A stretch of DNA of 64,000 nucleotides from Photobacterium phosphoreum (GTDB lineage: Bacteria; Pseudomonadota; Gammaproteobacteria; Enterobacterales; Vibrionaceae), in assembly GCF_002954725.1 (NCBI RefSeq), contig NZ_MSCQ01000001.1:1980639-2044638 (forward strand), read 5' to 3'. Each line of letters begins with the position of its first letter. Position 1 is the stretch's first letter. The notes under the pieces were generated by a model, which saw only the letters and a list, made by a program, of their open reading frames with translations, did no database searches and was not told the origin of the DNA. The translations under genes were made by a program, and so were the position numbers. Shown here one piece after another: positions 17,164-28,300 of this stretch.

Positions 17164-18804
17164 ATGACAGAAACACCACCTCACACCAACATAGATTGGC
17201 AGCATGTCAACGTACTGATTATTGATGATCAGCTTTCTTCTGCACTATTAATCCAAAATATTTTACAAAGCATTAATCTGACCGCGATTGATATTGCAAC
17301 TAACAGCACCAATGCTTTACAGCTTTGTAAAACCACCGCTTATGATTTAATACTGATTGATTTTCATCTCGATCCGCAGATAAGTGGCAGTGAACTTCTT
17401 ACTGTGATAAAAAAAAATAACTACATTAGTTCTTATTGCGGCATTATCTTTATTTCAGGTGATCGTACACCTGAAGTCATAGTGACTTCAATGAGCATGG
17501 ATGCCGATAGCTTTTTAAGTAAACCATTAAATATTGGCATGCTAAAACACCGTATCGTAACGGTTTATCAAGCTTGTTTAAGCCGTAAGCCTGTTTATAT
17601 TGCAATAGAAAATAATCACATTCCAGCAGCCATTTCATTGTGCCGACAACAATTACAGCAGCATGGTCATAATATTGACATTGAAATCATATTACTGGAT
17701 TTGTTAATCGACCAACAAGATTGGCCGCAAGCTCAGCAGCTATTAAACTTATTTAGTGAACGTAGTCAGCATCATAAATTGAGGTTACGCCAAGCGCAGT
17801 TAATCCATCGTCAAGGTGACAGTATCGCAGCAACTCAGTTGTTACGAACACTGATTAAACAAGTGCCCTTATTTGTCGAAGCTTATGATGAATTAGCGGC
17901 TTTATTACATCAACAACATCAATATGATGCCGCAAAAGAAATTGCCTACCAAGCCCTAAGACTCACCCCCAGTATCAGCCACCGTTCATTACAGGTTGCT
18001 CAATTAGCCGTAAAGACTCACGATCCATCTTTGTTTATGAAAACAGGGAAAATACTAGTCACTCATTTACCGCTTATTGATAATGATTGGATCATTCACT
18101 TTGCGCAATTTACGGCTTTATTTGAACAACTCCATAACCAACAACTATCCCCAATGCTACAACGAAAATTAATCAAACAGCTCATAAAACTCCATTACCA
18201 AGCACGCCAACGACTCACTCATTATCAAAAAATTATTCTAACGGCCTTTCGCCATATTACCTTAGCGAGGTTTGCCGCCACCAATAAGCACCCATTGAAA
18301 GCAAAACACCGTTTATTGCATGGTTTAAAAATATATTTTGGACAAATGTCAAAGGCACCAGCTTCTATAATGGTTGATGCATTACCGTTATTAATTCATT
18401 TTGGAGAGACTGGGTTGATTAGAGAGATATATCAAGTATTAATGACGCGAAGTGTATTAGATGATCATAGCCATCATCGCCTTAATCAGCTTCAAGAAAA
18501 TAAATTTATCATTGAAAACATTCGTTTGTTAATTGCTCAATTGGCAACGGCAAAAGTAACAATCTCGCCCGATCCTCAACGTGCTTACTGTATATACCAA
18601 ACAATTTTACGTGATTATCCTTATAATACAGAAGCACATCTAGGCCGTATTAACAGTCTACTCATAATGCAAAAAATCACTCATCCTGAGATAAACCGTA
18701 GCTTACAAAAAATCAAAAAAATGCCACTCGCATCACCGTTATTAGAGTGGTTTACGCAGCTACAGCGGCAAATTAAAGATCAACAAAGCATGATTTATGA
18801 TTAA
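17164..18804 (+). CDS. VieB-like response regulator: receiver plus TPR-type repeats
   Basis: A 546-aa protein. The receiver domain (about 15-135) has the acidic pocket D21/D22, phospho-acceptor D66 in LILIDFHLD and K120 in FLSKPL. The remaining 400 residues are helical with TPR-like repeats (for example FVEAYDELAALLHQQHQYDA). No DNA-binding or enzymatic output domain is seen. The architecture equals V. cholerae VieB, which inhibits phosphotransfer between VieS and VieA. A second copy of this type lies at 23669 beside the VieS-like kinase. Whether this distant copy acts on the same kinase is inference. Confidence 0.82.
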   Translation: MTETPPHTNIDWQHVNVLIIDDQLSSALLIQNILQSINLTAIDIATNSTNALQLCKTTAYDLILIDFHLDPQISGSELLTVIKKNNYISSYCGIIFISGDRTPEVIVTSMSMDADSFLSKPLNIGMLKHRIVTVYQACLSRKPVYIAIENNHIPAAISLCRQQLQQHGHNIDIEIILLDLLIDQQDWPQAQQLLNLFSERSQHHKLRLRQAQLIHRQGDSIAATQLLRTLIKQVPLFVEAYDELAALLHQQHQYDAAKEIAYQALRLTPSISHRSLQVAQLAVKTHDPSLFMKTGKILVTHLPLIDNDWIIHFAQFTALFEQLHNQQLSPMLQRKLIKQLIKLHYQARQRLTHYQKIILTAFRHITLARFAATNKHPLKAKHRLLHGLKIYFGQMSKAPASIMVDALPLLIHFGETGLIREIYQVLMTRSVLDDHSHHRLNQLQENKFIIENIRLLIAQLATAKVTISPDPQRAYCIYQTILRDYPYNTEAHLGRINSLLIMQKITHPEINRSLQKIKKMPLASPLLEWFTQLQRQIKDQQSMIYD

Positions 18805-18944
18805 TTATCACCGTCATCATTATGCCCAAATAAAACCACCATTTACTTAGCACTATCGTTGATTATGATGATCATATATTAAAGTCGCTGGTCGATGTGA
18901 TAGTATCAGTAACCAATAAGCATTCGCAGTTATGGACATTAAAT

Positions 18945-19754
18945 ATGAAAGTTATTTCTTTTAACATCAATGGGCTACGAGCTCGTTTACATCAACTTCA
19001 GGCTATTATCGATAAGCATCAACCTGATGTTATCGGTTTACAAGAAATCAAAGTTCATGACGAAGCCTTTCCGTTAGCTGATGTAGAAGCGATGGGATAC
19101 AAGGTTTACTTTCATGGTCAAAAAGCCCATTACGGCGTAGCCATGTTATGTAAGCAAGAACCAATAAGTGTTCAGAAAGGTTTTCCAAGCGATGAGGAGG
19201 ATGCTCAACGTCGTATGATCATGGCGACTTTTGCGCAACCGAATGGCAATAATATCACGGTAATGAACGGCTATTTTCCACAAGGTGATAACGTTAGTCA
19301 TGAAACCAAATTCCCTGCCAAAGAAAAGTTTTATGCCGATCTAATGCAGTACCTTGATAACACTTACACCGTCAATGATGAAGTGATCATTATGGGTGAT
19401 ATTAATATCAGCCCGACGGATCTAGATATTGGTATCGGTCCTGTTAATGCTAAACGTTGGCTAAAAACCGGCAAATGTTCATTCCAGCCAATTGAACGTC
19501 AATGGCTAAAGACACTACTCGATTGGGGGTTTGTGGATACGTTCCGCCAACTGCACCCAACTGTTGATGATCAATACTCATGGTTTGATTATCGCTCAAA
19601 AGGGTTTGTAGATAACAGAGGCTTACGCATTGATGTGATCCTAGCAACACCTGCATTAGCCAATCGTTGTACTGAATCAAGCATTGATTACGAACTACGC
19701 GGCATTGAAAAACCATCCGATCATGCTCCGATTTGGTCAACATTTAGCGACTAA
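18945..19754 (+). CDS. xthA: Exodeoxyribonuclease III
   Basis: AP endonuclease and 3'-5' exonuclease of base-excision repair. The start at 18945 ([15 protein letters not shown]) gives 269 aa, matching the E. coli enzyme (268); an upstream in-frame GTG adds 16 unlikely residues. Catalytic motifs of the EEP nuclease fold are present: [40 protein letters not shown] and SDHAPIW at the C-terminus. It stands alone, followed by a good terminator. Confidence 0.96.
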   Translation: MKVISFNINGLRARLHQLQAIIDKHQPDVIGLQEIKVHDEAFPLADVEAMGYKVYFHGQKAHYGVAMLCKQEPISVQKGFPSDEEDAQRRMIMATFAQPNGNNITVMNGYFPQGDNVSHETKFPAKEKFYADLMQYLDNTYTVNDEVIIMGDINISPTDLDIGIGPVNAKRWLKTGKCSFQPIERQWLKTLLDWGFVDTFRQLHPTVDDQYSWFDYRSKGFVDNRGLRIDVILATPALANRCTESSIDYELRGIEKPSDHAPIWSTFSD

Positions 19755-19804
19755 TTTTTTAATAAACCACGGCTAATTCTTTTTATAGCGTAAAAATCAA
19801 CATC

Positions 19805-19836
19805 AAAAAAGCCGACTATTTTAGTATCGGCTTTTA
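19805..19836. terminator. Terminator after xthA
   Basis: AAAAAGCCGACTA-tttt-AGTATCGGCTTTT forms an A/T-flanked stem (GCCGA/TCGGC core). Confidence 0.8.
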
Positions 19837-20266
19837 GTTGATTTCGCATATATATTCATTACTCTACTTCATCTATACCTATACGATATAAACATAAACA
19901 ATACTCAGTGAATTAATCCATTTATTTTATGAATATAAAAAAAGTTGAATCAATATTCTTTTAGCGGCACAAATACGTTAAAAAAAATAAAAAAAAAGCA
20001 AGAGACACCATAACTCCTTGATTCCAAAAGGAGCGTTATTTTGTTACTAACTTTGTGAAATAATGAAATAAAATTACATTAAAATTTTTTTTAGGTTTTT
20101 CAAAAAAATTATACCGTTAAAATTCAATTAATTACATTATTTTGCAATGTAATAATATGTCTAATTTTGTTATAAATTTTCACCGCAATGATCCAGATCA
20201 AGTTAATGATTCACAACCTTTGCTATTATTCTTGCAGCCAAACTTAAACCATTAAAGAGCACCCCT
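19837..20266. other. AT-rich focA upstream region
   Basis: About 430 bp with no ORF, very A/T rich between 19900 and 20180 with several A and T runs. It carries an FNR-like box near its end. Multiple anaerobic promoters are usual ahead of focA-pflB, but I cannot place others reliably. Confidence 0.5.
20188..20201 (+). promoter_or_regulatory. FNR-like site upstream of focA
   Basis: ATGATCCAGATCAA matches the FNR consensus TTGAT-N4-ATCAA at 9 of 10 defined positions and lies about 70 bp before the focA start codon. FNR control of focA-pflB in anaerobiosis is established in E. coli. Confidence 0.65.
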
Positions 20267-21139
20267 GTGAAAATGGAAAACAATCCTTTTGACTCACTGA
20301 TGCCACCTGCTATGGCACACAAAGCCGAAGAAGTCGGCGTTTATAAAGCGACTAAACACCCACTGCAGTCATTTTTCTTAGCGATTACTGCTGGTGTGTT
20401 TATTTCAATTGCTTTTGTGTTTTACACAACAGTCACTACCGGTGCTGGTGATATGCCTTGGGGTATGTCTAAATTTATCGGTGGATTAGCATTTAGTTTA
20501 GGTTTAATCCTCGTAGTTATATGTGGCGGCGAGCTATTCACCTCTTCTGTATTAACCACTGTTGCTCGTGCAAGCGGCCGTATTACTACTGGTCAGTTAA
20601 TGAAAAACTGGGGCATTGTTTACTTCGGTAACTTTGTTGGCGCAATTTTCTTTGTTGGATGTATTTGGATTGCAAAACAACACCTTGGCGCTGATGGCCA
20701 ATGGGGTATAAATGCAATGAAAATCGCCCAACACAAACTTCACCATAATTTTGGACAAGCTGTTGTATTAGGTATGTTATGTAACCTAATGGTTTGTCTT
20801 GCAACATGGATGACTTTTTCATGCCGAACTGCCACTGATAAAGTGATGGTTATGCTACTACCGGTTGCAATGTTTGTTGCCTGTGGTTTTGAGCACTCGA
20901 TTGCAAATATGTTTATGGTTCCTATGGGCATCGTAATTCATGCATTCTCTGGCCCTGATTTTTGGGCAATGACCGGCGTTGATCCGGCACAATTTGCAGA
21001 TTTAACCGTACATAATTTTGTTTTAAACAACTTAATCCCCGTAACCATTGGTAATATCATTGGCGGTGGTGTGTTAGTTGGCCTAACATATTGGGTTATT
21101 CACCGTCGTCCAGAACTTAAAGGCAATAGCCACCACTAA
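20267..21139 (+). CDS. focA: Formate transporter FocA
   Basis: A 290-aa FNT-family pentameric channel of the inner membrane that exports or imports formate made by pyruvate formate-lyase. Six hydrophobic segments and FNT signatures are visible (GGELFTSS, and NMFMVPMGIV after EHSIAN, with the family-conserved His in GFEHSIAN). The start is a GTG at 20267 or an ATG six bases later. pflB follows after 55 bp, the classical operon order. Confidence 0.96.
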   Translation: MKMENNPFDSLMPPAMAHKAEEVGVYKATKHPLQSFFLAITAGVFISIAFVFYTTVTTGAGDMPWGMSKFIGGLAFSLGLILVVICGGELFTSSVLTTVARASGRITTGQLMKNWGIVYFGNFVGAIFFVGCIWIAKQHLGADGQWGINAMKIAQHKLHHNFGQAVVLGMLCNLMVCLATWMTFSCRTATDKVMVMLLPVAMFVACGFEHSIANMFMVPMGIVIHAFSGPDFWAMTGVDPAQFADLTVHNFVLNNLIPVTIGNIIGGGVLVGLTYWVIHRRPELKGNSHH

Positions 21140-21194
21140 GTTCTAACGCGGTACACTTATTTTTTTTCTACTGAATAGTATAGGTAGGTATACA

Positions 21195-23468
21195 ATGGCA
21201 GAGCAATTCGCTGCATGGGAAGGCTTCACAGCTGGTGATTGGCAGAACGAAGTAAACGTTCGTGACTTTATCCAAAAGAACTACACTCCTTTCGAAGGTG
21301 ACGGCTCTTTCCTAGAAACAGAGGCAACTCCAGCTACAGCTAAACTTTGGGAAGCTGTAATGGTAGGCATCAAGCAGGAAAACGCAACTCACGCGCCTGT
21401 TGATTTCGATACTGACCTTGTTTCTACTATCACTGCACATGATGCTGGTTACATCGACCAAGATCTTGAGACTATTGTAGGTCTTCAAACTGACGCGCCT
21501 CTTAAGCGTGGTTTGATCCCTAACGGTGGTATCCGCATGATCGAAAACTCATGCAAAGTATACGGTCGTGAACTAGATCCTACTATCAAGAAGGTTTACT
21601 CAGAGCTTCGTAAAACACACAACCAAGGTGTTTTCGATATCTACACTCCTTCAATCATCAAATGTCGTAAGTCTGGTGTTCTAACTGGTCTTCCTGATGC
21701 ATACGGCCGTGGTCGTATCATCGGTGACTATCGTCGTATCGCTCTTTACGGTATCGACAAATTGATGGCTGACAAGCTAGCTCAATTCAAGTCTCTTGAA
21801 GCAATGTTTGAGAATGGCGAAGATCTTCAAATGACGATGCAACGTCGTGAAGAGATCTGTGAGCAACACCGTGCGCTTGGTCAAATCAAGACTATGGCTG
21901 CTAAATACGGTTGTGATATCGCTCTTCCTGCTGCTACTGCACAAGAAGCTATCCAGTGGACTTACTTCGGCTACCTAGCTGCTGTTAAATCACAGAACGG
22001 TGCTGCAATGTCTCTAGGTCGTACTTCGACTTTCCTAGACATCTTCATCGAGCGTGATATTGCCGATGGTAAGATCACTGAAGCACAAGCACAAGAAATG
22101 ATCGACCACTTCGTAATGAAGCTACGTATGGTTCGTTTCCTACGTACTCCTGAATACGATGAGTTGTTCTCTGGTGACCCAATCTGGGCAACAGAATCAA
22201 TGGGTGGTATGGGTCTTGACGGTCGTACACTAGTTACTCGTTCAAACTTCCGTTTCCTAAACAGCCTATACACAATGGGTCCTTCTCCAGAGCCAAACAT
22301 CACTGTTCTTTGGTCTGAGAAACTACCTGTAGGCTTCAAGAAGTTCTGTGCGAAGGTATCTATCGATACTTCTTCTATCCAGTACGAAAACGATGACCTA
22401 ATGCGTCCAGATATGAATTCTGACGATTATGCTATCGCTTGTTGTGTATCGCCAATGGTTGTTGGTAAGCAAATGCAGTTCTTCGGTGCTCGTGCTAACC
22501 TTGCTAAGACTATGCTTTACGCAATCAACGGCGGCGTTGATGAGAAGCTTAAAATCCAAGTTGGCCCTAAAGAAGAGCCAATCAAAGATGAAGACTTCCA
22601 TTACGAAAACGTTCTAGCGCGTCTAGATCACTTCATGGATTGGTTAGCAACGACTTACGTTTCTGCGCTAAACGCTATTCACTGGAGCCACGACAAGTAC
22701 AGCTACGAAGCATCGCTAATGGCTCTACACGATCGTGACATCAAGCGTACAATGGCTTGTGGTATCGCTGGTCTATCTGTTGCAGCTGACTCACTATCTG
22801 CAATCAAATACGCTAAAGTAACACCAATCCGTGATGAAGATGGCGTAGCCGTAGACTTCAGCATTGAAGGTGATTACCCTAAATTTGGTAACAACGATTC
22901 TCGCGTAGATGACATCGCTTGTGACCTTGTTGAGCGTTTCATGAACAAGATCCGTTCACACAAGATGTACCGTGATGCGATCCCTACTCAGTCTATCTTA
23001 ACTATCACATCTAACGTTGTGTACGGTAAGAAAACGGGTAACACTCCAGACGGTCGTCGTGCAGGTGCTCCTTTCGCACCAGGTGCTAACCCAATGCACG
23101 GTCGTGACGAAAAAGGCGCTGTAGCTTCACTTACTTCTGTAGGTAAACTACCGTTTGCACACGCTAAAGATGGTATTTCATACACATTCTCTATCGTACC
23201 AAACGCACTAGGTAAAGATCTTGATACTCAAGAGAACAACCTAGCAGGTCTTATGGATGGTTACTTCCACCATGAGTCTGGCATCGAAGGTGGTCAACAC
23301 CTAAACGTTAACGTTCTTAACCGCGAAACTCTAGAAGACGCAGTTAAGCACCCAGAGAACTACCCACAGTTAACTATCCGTGTATCGGGTTATGCTGTGC
23401 GTTTTAACTCTCTAACTGCTGAACAGCAGGCTGACGTTATCGCTCGTACTTTCACAGCGTCTCTATAA
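21195..23468 (+). CDS. pflB: Pyruvate formate-lyase (formate acetyltransferase)
   Basis: A 757-aa glycyl-radical enzyme that splits pyruvate and CoA into acetyl-CoA and formate under anaerobiosis. The active-site Cys pair lies in [11 protein letters not shown], and the radical Gly in [14 protein letters not shown] near the C-terminus. Codon choice is strongly biased toward a small set (for example CGT, GGT, CTA/CTT), far more than in neighbouring signalling genes, indicating very high expression. A strong terminator follows. The activase pflA is separated from it by three signalling genes. Confidence 0.98.
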   Translation: MAEQFAAWEGFTAGDWQNEVNVRDFIQKNYTPFEGDGSFLETEATPATAKLWEAVMVGIKQENATHAPVDFDTDLVSTITAHDAGYIDQDLETIVGLQTDAPLKRGLIPNGGIRMIENSCKVYGRELDPTIKKVYSELRKTHNQGVFDIYTPSIIKCRKSGVLTGLPDAYGRGRIIGDYRRIALYGIDKLMADKLAQFKSLEAMFENGEDLQMTMQRREEICEQHRALGQIKTMAAKYGCDIALPAATAQEAIQWTYFGYLAAVKSQNGAAMSLGRTSTFLDIFIERDIADGKITEAQAQEMIDHFVMKLRMVRFLRTPEYDELFSGDPIWATESMGGMGLDGRTLVTRSNFRFLNSLYTMGPSPEPNITVLWSEKLPVGFKKFCAKVSIDTSSIQYENDDLMRPDMNSDDYAIACCVSPMVVGKQMQFFGARANLAKTMLYAINGGVDEKLKIQVGPKEEPIKDEDFHYENVLARLDHFMDWLATTYVSALNAIHWSHDKYSYEASLMALHDRDIKRTMACGIAGLSVAADSLSAIKYAKVTPIRDEDGVAVDFSIEGDYPKFGNNDSRVDDIACDLVERFMNKIRSHKMYRDAIPTQSILTITSNVVYGKKTGNTPDGRRAGAPFAPGANPMHGRDEKGAVASLTSVGKLPFAHAKDGISYTFSIVPNALGKDLDTQENNLAGLMDGYFHHESGIEGGQHLNVNVLNRETLEDAVKHPENYPQLTIRVSGYAVRFNSLTAEQQADVIARTFTASL

Positions 23469-23504
23469 TATAGAGCCTTCTGTGTAGGAAGTTCGCTTCC
23501 TAAT

Positions 23505-23534
23505 AAAAAACCGGCTTATATAGCCGGTTTTTTT
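23505..23534 (+). terminator. Terminator after pflB
   Basis: AAAAAACCGGC-ttatata-GCCGGTTTTTTT: a compact stem with T run, 36 bp after the stop codon. Confidence 0.92.
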
Positions 23535-23668
23535 ATGCGTCAAACTTTATATAAAAACACACACCTCGTTACATTTTTTATATTGTCCATGTCACATTTT
23601 ATGGATAACCTCACAAAAAAACCATCAAAAGCACTTATCTACTTCTCTTTTAAGGACTCGACCCTCTC

Positions 23669-25270
23669 ATGCGACGCTCCCAATCGGTATTGATTGTCGA
23701 TGACAGTAGTATTATTCAGCAAACGACCAAACTGATTTTAATCAATGGTCAATTTCAAAGTGCGAATATTTTTTGTGCGTCTAATGCCGCTGAAGCGGTT
23801 AAATTTTGCCAACAACACACCTTTGATATCTTGTTTCTTGATTTCAACCTTGGCTTTGGCAGCACTGGGTTACAATTACTTGAACGTTTACACCACAATG
23901 CCTTATTACAGCATTCACCGCTGATTTTCATTCTTACCGCCGATGACTCTCCTGCGGTCTTAATGGGTTTTTCTGAATACCAGCCCGATGATTACTTGGT
24001 GAAACCTTTACGTTTAAATACCTTAAAGCAACGTTTAGAATATAGCTTTGAACAACGGGCAATGAATGATCGTGCTTTTATGCATTATCAACAAGTGGGG
24101 ATCAGTGGTATAGAATTAATGTGTACTCAACACACACCGCCACTCACTATTCATTGCACTACCATCACAGCAGTTGCTAAGCGGCTACTCAATCAAAAAC
24201 AGCCTCACCTTTATGATGATATTTCAGCGCTATTGACACTACTTCAGCGCCTATATCAAAGTTTGCCCGCACAACTTTTGTTAATCCAGTTATGGTTACA
24301 GCAGCAAAATTTTACAGCATTAGATCCATTGCTCGCTCAATTACGCCGTTCATACCCAAATCATTTAATGGTACTTGAATACAGTGCCTGCGCTGCGCTA
24401 TTACAACATAAAATCACCCAAGGCTATGATTTTTGGTTACAGGCTCATAATGTCAGTAAGAATAATCTACAACGTCTTTTGGGTTTATTATGGATTGAAT
24501 CCCATTTTCAAAACCACAGCGCGATGCAGCAACATTTGCGTGAAGCGATTTCTTACCTTCGCTATTCGGTGTGGGATAAGCCGTGTTATCACGCTTTTAT
24601 TATCTGGTTACAGTTGCAACACAGCGATAAAAAAAACTTACCTGTCGAACGTTTATGGCGCACAATTAGCCAACAAAAAACCATCACTAAAAATGAACGG
24701 CCATTTATTTATTTACTTCAAGCATGGCAGTGTTTAGATAATGATAATAATCTTGGTGCTTACAAGAGCTACAGCGCTGCACAAGATGCCATTCACCATA
24801 TTGATCCAGAAAACCACAGCTTTGAGTTTGATGCGATTGCGCTGTGTATTAGCAAACGCTTAGCCATGACACGCCATCAAACTGACTGTTATCAGCGCTT
24901 ACAGCACAACTTGCTGCAATGTCAAAATGAACCACATTCAATTATAAAAAATATGTGGTTAGAGACAATGCAACCGACATCTAACCATCAAACAGATGAT
25001 CAGTACCGCTATGCGTTAAGATTGGTAAAACAAAAATATTATATTGAGGCCGGACAAATCATCTTACAACTCTGGCCTCATTATCGCTTTGATGGCGTTT
25101 TAGCGCGCTGCCTCGTGGAGTTATTTTCGCGTGGGTATGTAGACAATGATCCACAACATCAGCTGTGGATTAAAGAAGCAAGATGGACCTTTGAGTCGCA
25201 AGACTTCAAACCAGAATGGTATTTAAAATTAAAAACACAATACCGTAGCCTGCAACGGCCTCTATATTAA
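23669..25270 (+). CDS. VieB-like response regulator beside the VieS-like kinase
   Basis: A 533-aa protein of the same layout as the one at 17164: receiver domain (VLIVDDSS, phospho-acceptor D58 in DILFLDFNL, K112 in YLVKPL) and a long helical part with TPR-like character but no DNA-binding or catalytic domain. It lies 30 bp before the hybrid kinase gene and is probably cotranscribed with it. By analogy with VieB it may act as a phosphorylation-sensitive inhibitor of the kinase; this is inference from architecture and neighbourhood. Confidence 0.84.
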   Translation: MRRSQSVLIVDDSSIIQQTTKLILINGQFQSANIFCASNAAEAVKFCQQHTFDILFLDFNLGFGSTGLQLLERLHHNALLQHSPLIFILTADDSPAVLMGFSEYQPDDYLVKPLRLNTLKQRLEYSFEQRAMNDRAFMHYQQVGISGIELMCTQHTPPLTIHCTTITAVAKRLLNQKQPHLYDDISALLTLLQRLYQSLPAQLLLIQLWLQQQNFTALDPLLAQLRRSYPNHLMVLEYSACAALLQHKITQGYDFWLQAHNVSKNNLQRLLGLLWIESHFQNHSAMQQHLREAISYLRYSVWDKPCYHAFIIWLQLQHSDKKNLPVERLWRTISQQKTITKNERPFIYLLQAWQCLDNDNNLGAYKSYSAAQDAIHHIDPENHSFEFDAIALCISKRLAMTRHQTDCYQRLQHNLLQCQNEPHSIIKNMWLETMQPTSNHQTDDQYRYALRLVKQKYYIEAGQIILQLWPHYRFDGVLARCLVELFSRGYVDNDPQHQLWIKEARWTFESQDFKPEWYLKLKTQYRSLQRPLY

Positions 25271-25300
25271 TCCTTTAATTTACTCTTCTAGGTACTTTTT

Positions 25301-28300
25301 ATGCGAAATTTCATACTGTTGCTAACGTTAATTTTCAGCCTCGCCGTACACGCGACACCAGCAGATGAAACAACCGCGAAACCCATTTTAACCGTGGGTT
25401 ATACTTCGTTTAATTGGGCGCCATTAGCCTTTAAAAATAACAATAGCATTATCGGCTTATTACCATCATTAATGGATGCCATTGCAGATAAAGCTGGTTA
25501 TCAAATCCAAAATATCTATTACGACAGTTTTGATGAAATGGTAGCGGCATTTAAGCGTAATGACGTCGATTTATTGATTGGTGTTGCGGCAACATTCGAT
25601 CGTCAAAAATATATGATCTTTAGCGATCCTATTTTAAGTACTTCGTTCGCCATGCTTAGCCGCTCACCACAACATACAAAAATAGCCGCTCTAAATAATG
25701 TCACTGTCAGTGTCGAAAATGGTTTCGCTATCGAACAAAAAATAACAGACCTGCGCATTAAAGGTAAAATACTTTCTCTGCCATCAAGTACTGTTGCACT
25801 GAATGCCGTCGAAACAGGGTTAGCGGATGTCTATATCGGCAATGGACTTATACTACAAAACTTACATACTTTGGGTAACCTACCACCGTCATTATATTTT
25901 TCACCATTAACAGAATTACCTTTTGAACGCTTATATATCACTGCGACGAAAAATAATAGAGTGCTTATCGATAATATTAATCAAGCCTATAACCAACTGA
26001 CAGATAATACCTTAACCAACATATATAATACTTGGTTAACAACCGCACAAAAAGAAATGTTAAGTGATCCACATGCTCTTCATTTAACAACAGACGAGAC
26101 ACGTTACTTACAGCTGCATAAAAATATTAGGGTTGGTTATCAATTTCCACGTTCAACCACATTAAACAATAACGATATGCTGCTACGTCAACTCAAAGAC
26201 ACACTAGGGCATATAGAAACACAACTTCATATCACTACGACTATTGTACCCATCATGAATTATCAAGATGGTAAACAAAAATTAGCTCATCACGACATTG
26301 ATATGCTTGCCGCAGTCGCCATGACAAATTCTCGCCATAAAGAGCTCGCATTTACCACGCCTTATGGTAATGAAAAATGGGTCATGCTTGATCGTATTAA
26401 CCATAAAAAATTAACATCTATTAATTCAGATGATGTCATCGGCGTTCTACATTCTGGATTTGGCAAAAAACTGGTCAAAGAACATTACCCAACAGCAAAG
26501 ATCCGCCAGTTTGAAACGAAAGTTGCTATTCTTGATGCTATAACGACAGGTAAAATTAATTACGGTGTTATTTCACTTTCAGCGGCTCACGCATTACTTC
26601 AAAATGATTTTTTGGGGCAATTAAAAATTGTCTCCAGTCGTCTCGATGATTATGATCGAAAAATTGCATTTGCGGTAGAAAAAGACAATTTACTACTACG
26701 AGATGTGTTTAATAAAGCCATGGACTCTTTACCTCCAGGTACCCTAACTGAGATTCAAAAAAAATGGCATACCGTCACCCTTAAGGCCGATGGTAACTAT
26801 CACCGATTAATTATATTAGTTATCACATTTAGTTTGATCATTTGTGGGGTTATCGGGGCAATTACCCTATGGAATCGCCGTTTAACTCATGAGATTAAAC
26901 GCCGTAAAGCCGTTGAAGATAAATTAACCTATTTAACCAATAATTTTGATGGCGTATTGATTCAACATCACCAAAAAAGTGATGATCCAATGGATATCGA
27001 TATTCTTTTTATGAGTGAAAAAATTGCAGATTTTACAGGAATTTCGGCAAGTAAATTTTATTTTTTTCCGCAGCTATTGCAACAACGCATGGCACAACGT
27101 AATGATTATCAAGACTTGCTTATTGCAATGCGTAACGCTGTAAAACAAGGTTATTGGCGTACAGAGCTGCAAATTAATATCCAAGACGATACAAGCCCAC
27201 GTTGGATTGAGTTGCGCTGTCAAATAACACCCGCAACAACAGGCTGGCAATGGAACAGTATTCTGATTGATATCACTCAATTAAAACACCAACAACTGGC
27301 ATTAACTGCAGCTAAACAAAAATCCCAAGCGGCAACCACTGCAAAATCACGTTTTTTAGCCATGATGAGTCACGAGATCCGCACCCCAATCAGCGGCATT
27401 ATTTGTTTATTAGATTTAATGAAACCGTATGCGCAACAACCAGAGCTACATCAACTGCACCAAAACCTCACCCTATCAAGCGAAAATTTATTAAATATTG
27501 TGAATGATGTTCTGGATTTCTCAAAGCTTGAATCTAAAAAACTTACGCTTGATCTACGTGAAAAAACACTAAGCAAAATTACCACTATTTTAGTCCAGCC
27601 CCATGCTCTTCATGCTGCGCAAAAAGGATTAGATTTTAAACTATGGCTTGATCCTAATATTGCCCAAAGTTTACGCTTTGATAGCATGCGTCTTAAACAA
27701 GTGCTTAATAACTTACTCAATAATGCGATTAAATTCACCACAGAGGGAACAGTTTCTCTGGAAATTAATTTAGTGTCGCAACAAGATAACCAACAAATAA
27801 TGACCTTTAACGTCATCGATTCGGGTATTGGCATCTCCCCTGAAGATATCAATAAATTATTCCAGCCGTTTGAGCAAATAGACAAAGACAGTGCTCGTCG
27901 TTATGACGGTACAGGGTTAGGGCTCTCAATTTGCCACCAATTAATTCAGCTGATGGGGGGAACAATCACGGTATCAAGTCAGCCTAACAAGGGAACAATT
28001 TTTACCATTACGCTAGCATTAAATATTTGTCAGCCCGCTGAAATTAAATTCTTAAACAAACACTGTGGATTATTATCGACAGTGGTCGATCCTATTTTGG
28101 TCAATTACTTAACTGCTTGGCAATGCCCCATTACTGTCTTGAATCTGACCACCAAAGAACAGCTTGCCGCAATGGTATCAATCCAATGTATTGATACACT
28201 TTTTGTACCTCAATCATGGGCAACCGAACATAATATTGATATTAATTGGATTGCAATTAATTTACCGTCGGTTAATTGGATTAATATCACCTCACCGGAT

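Noticed and set aside
21971..22601. Antisense ORFs within pflB
   Set aside because: Shadows caused by the strong codon bias of pflB.
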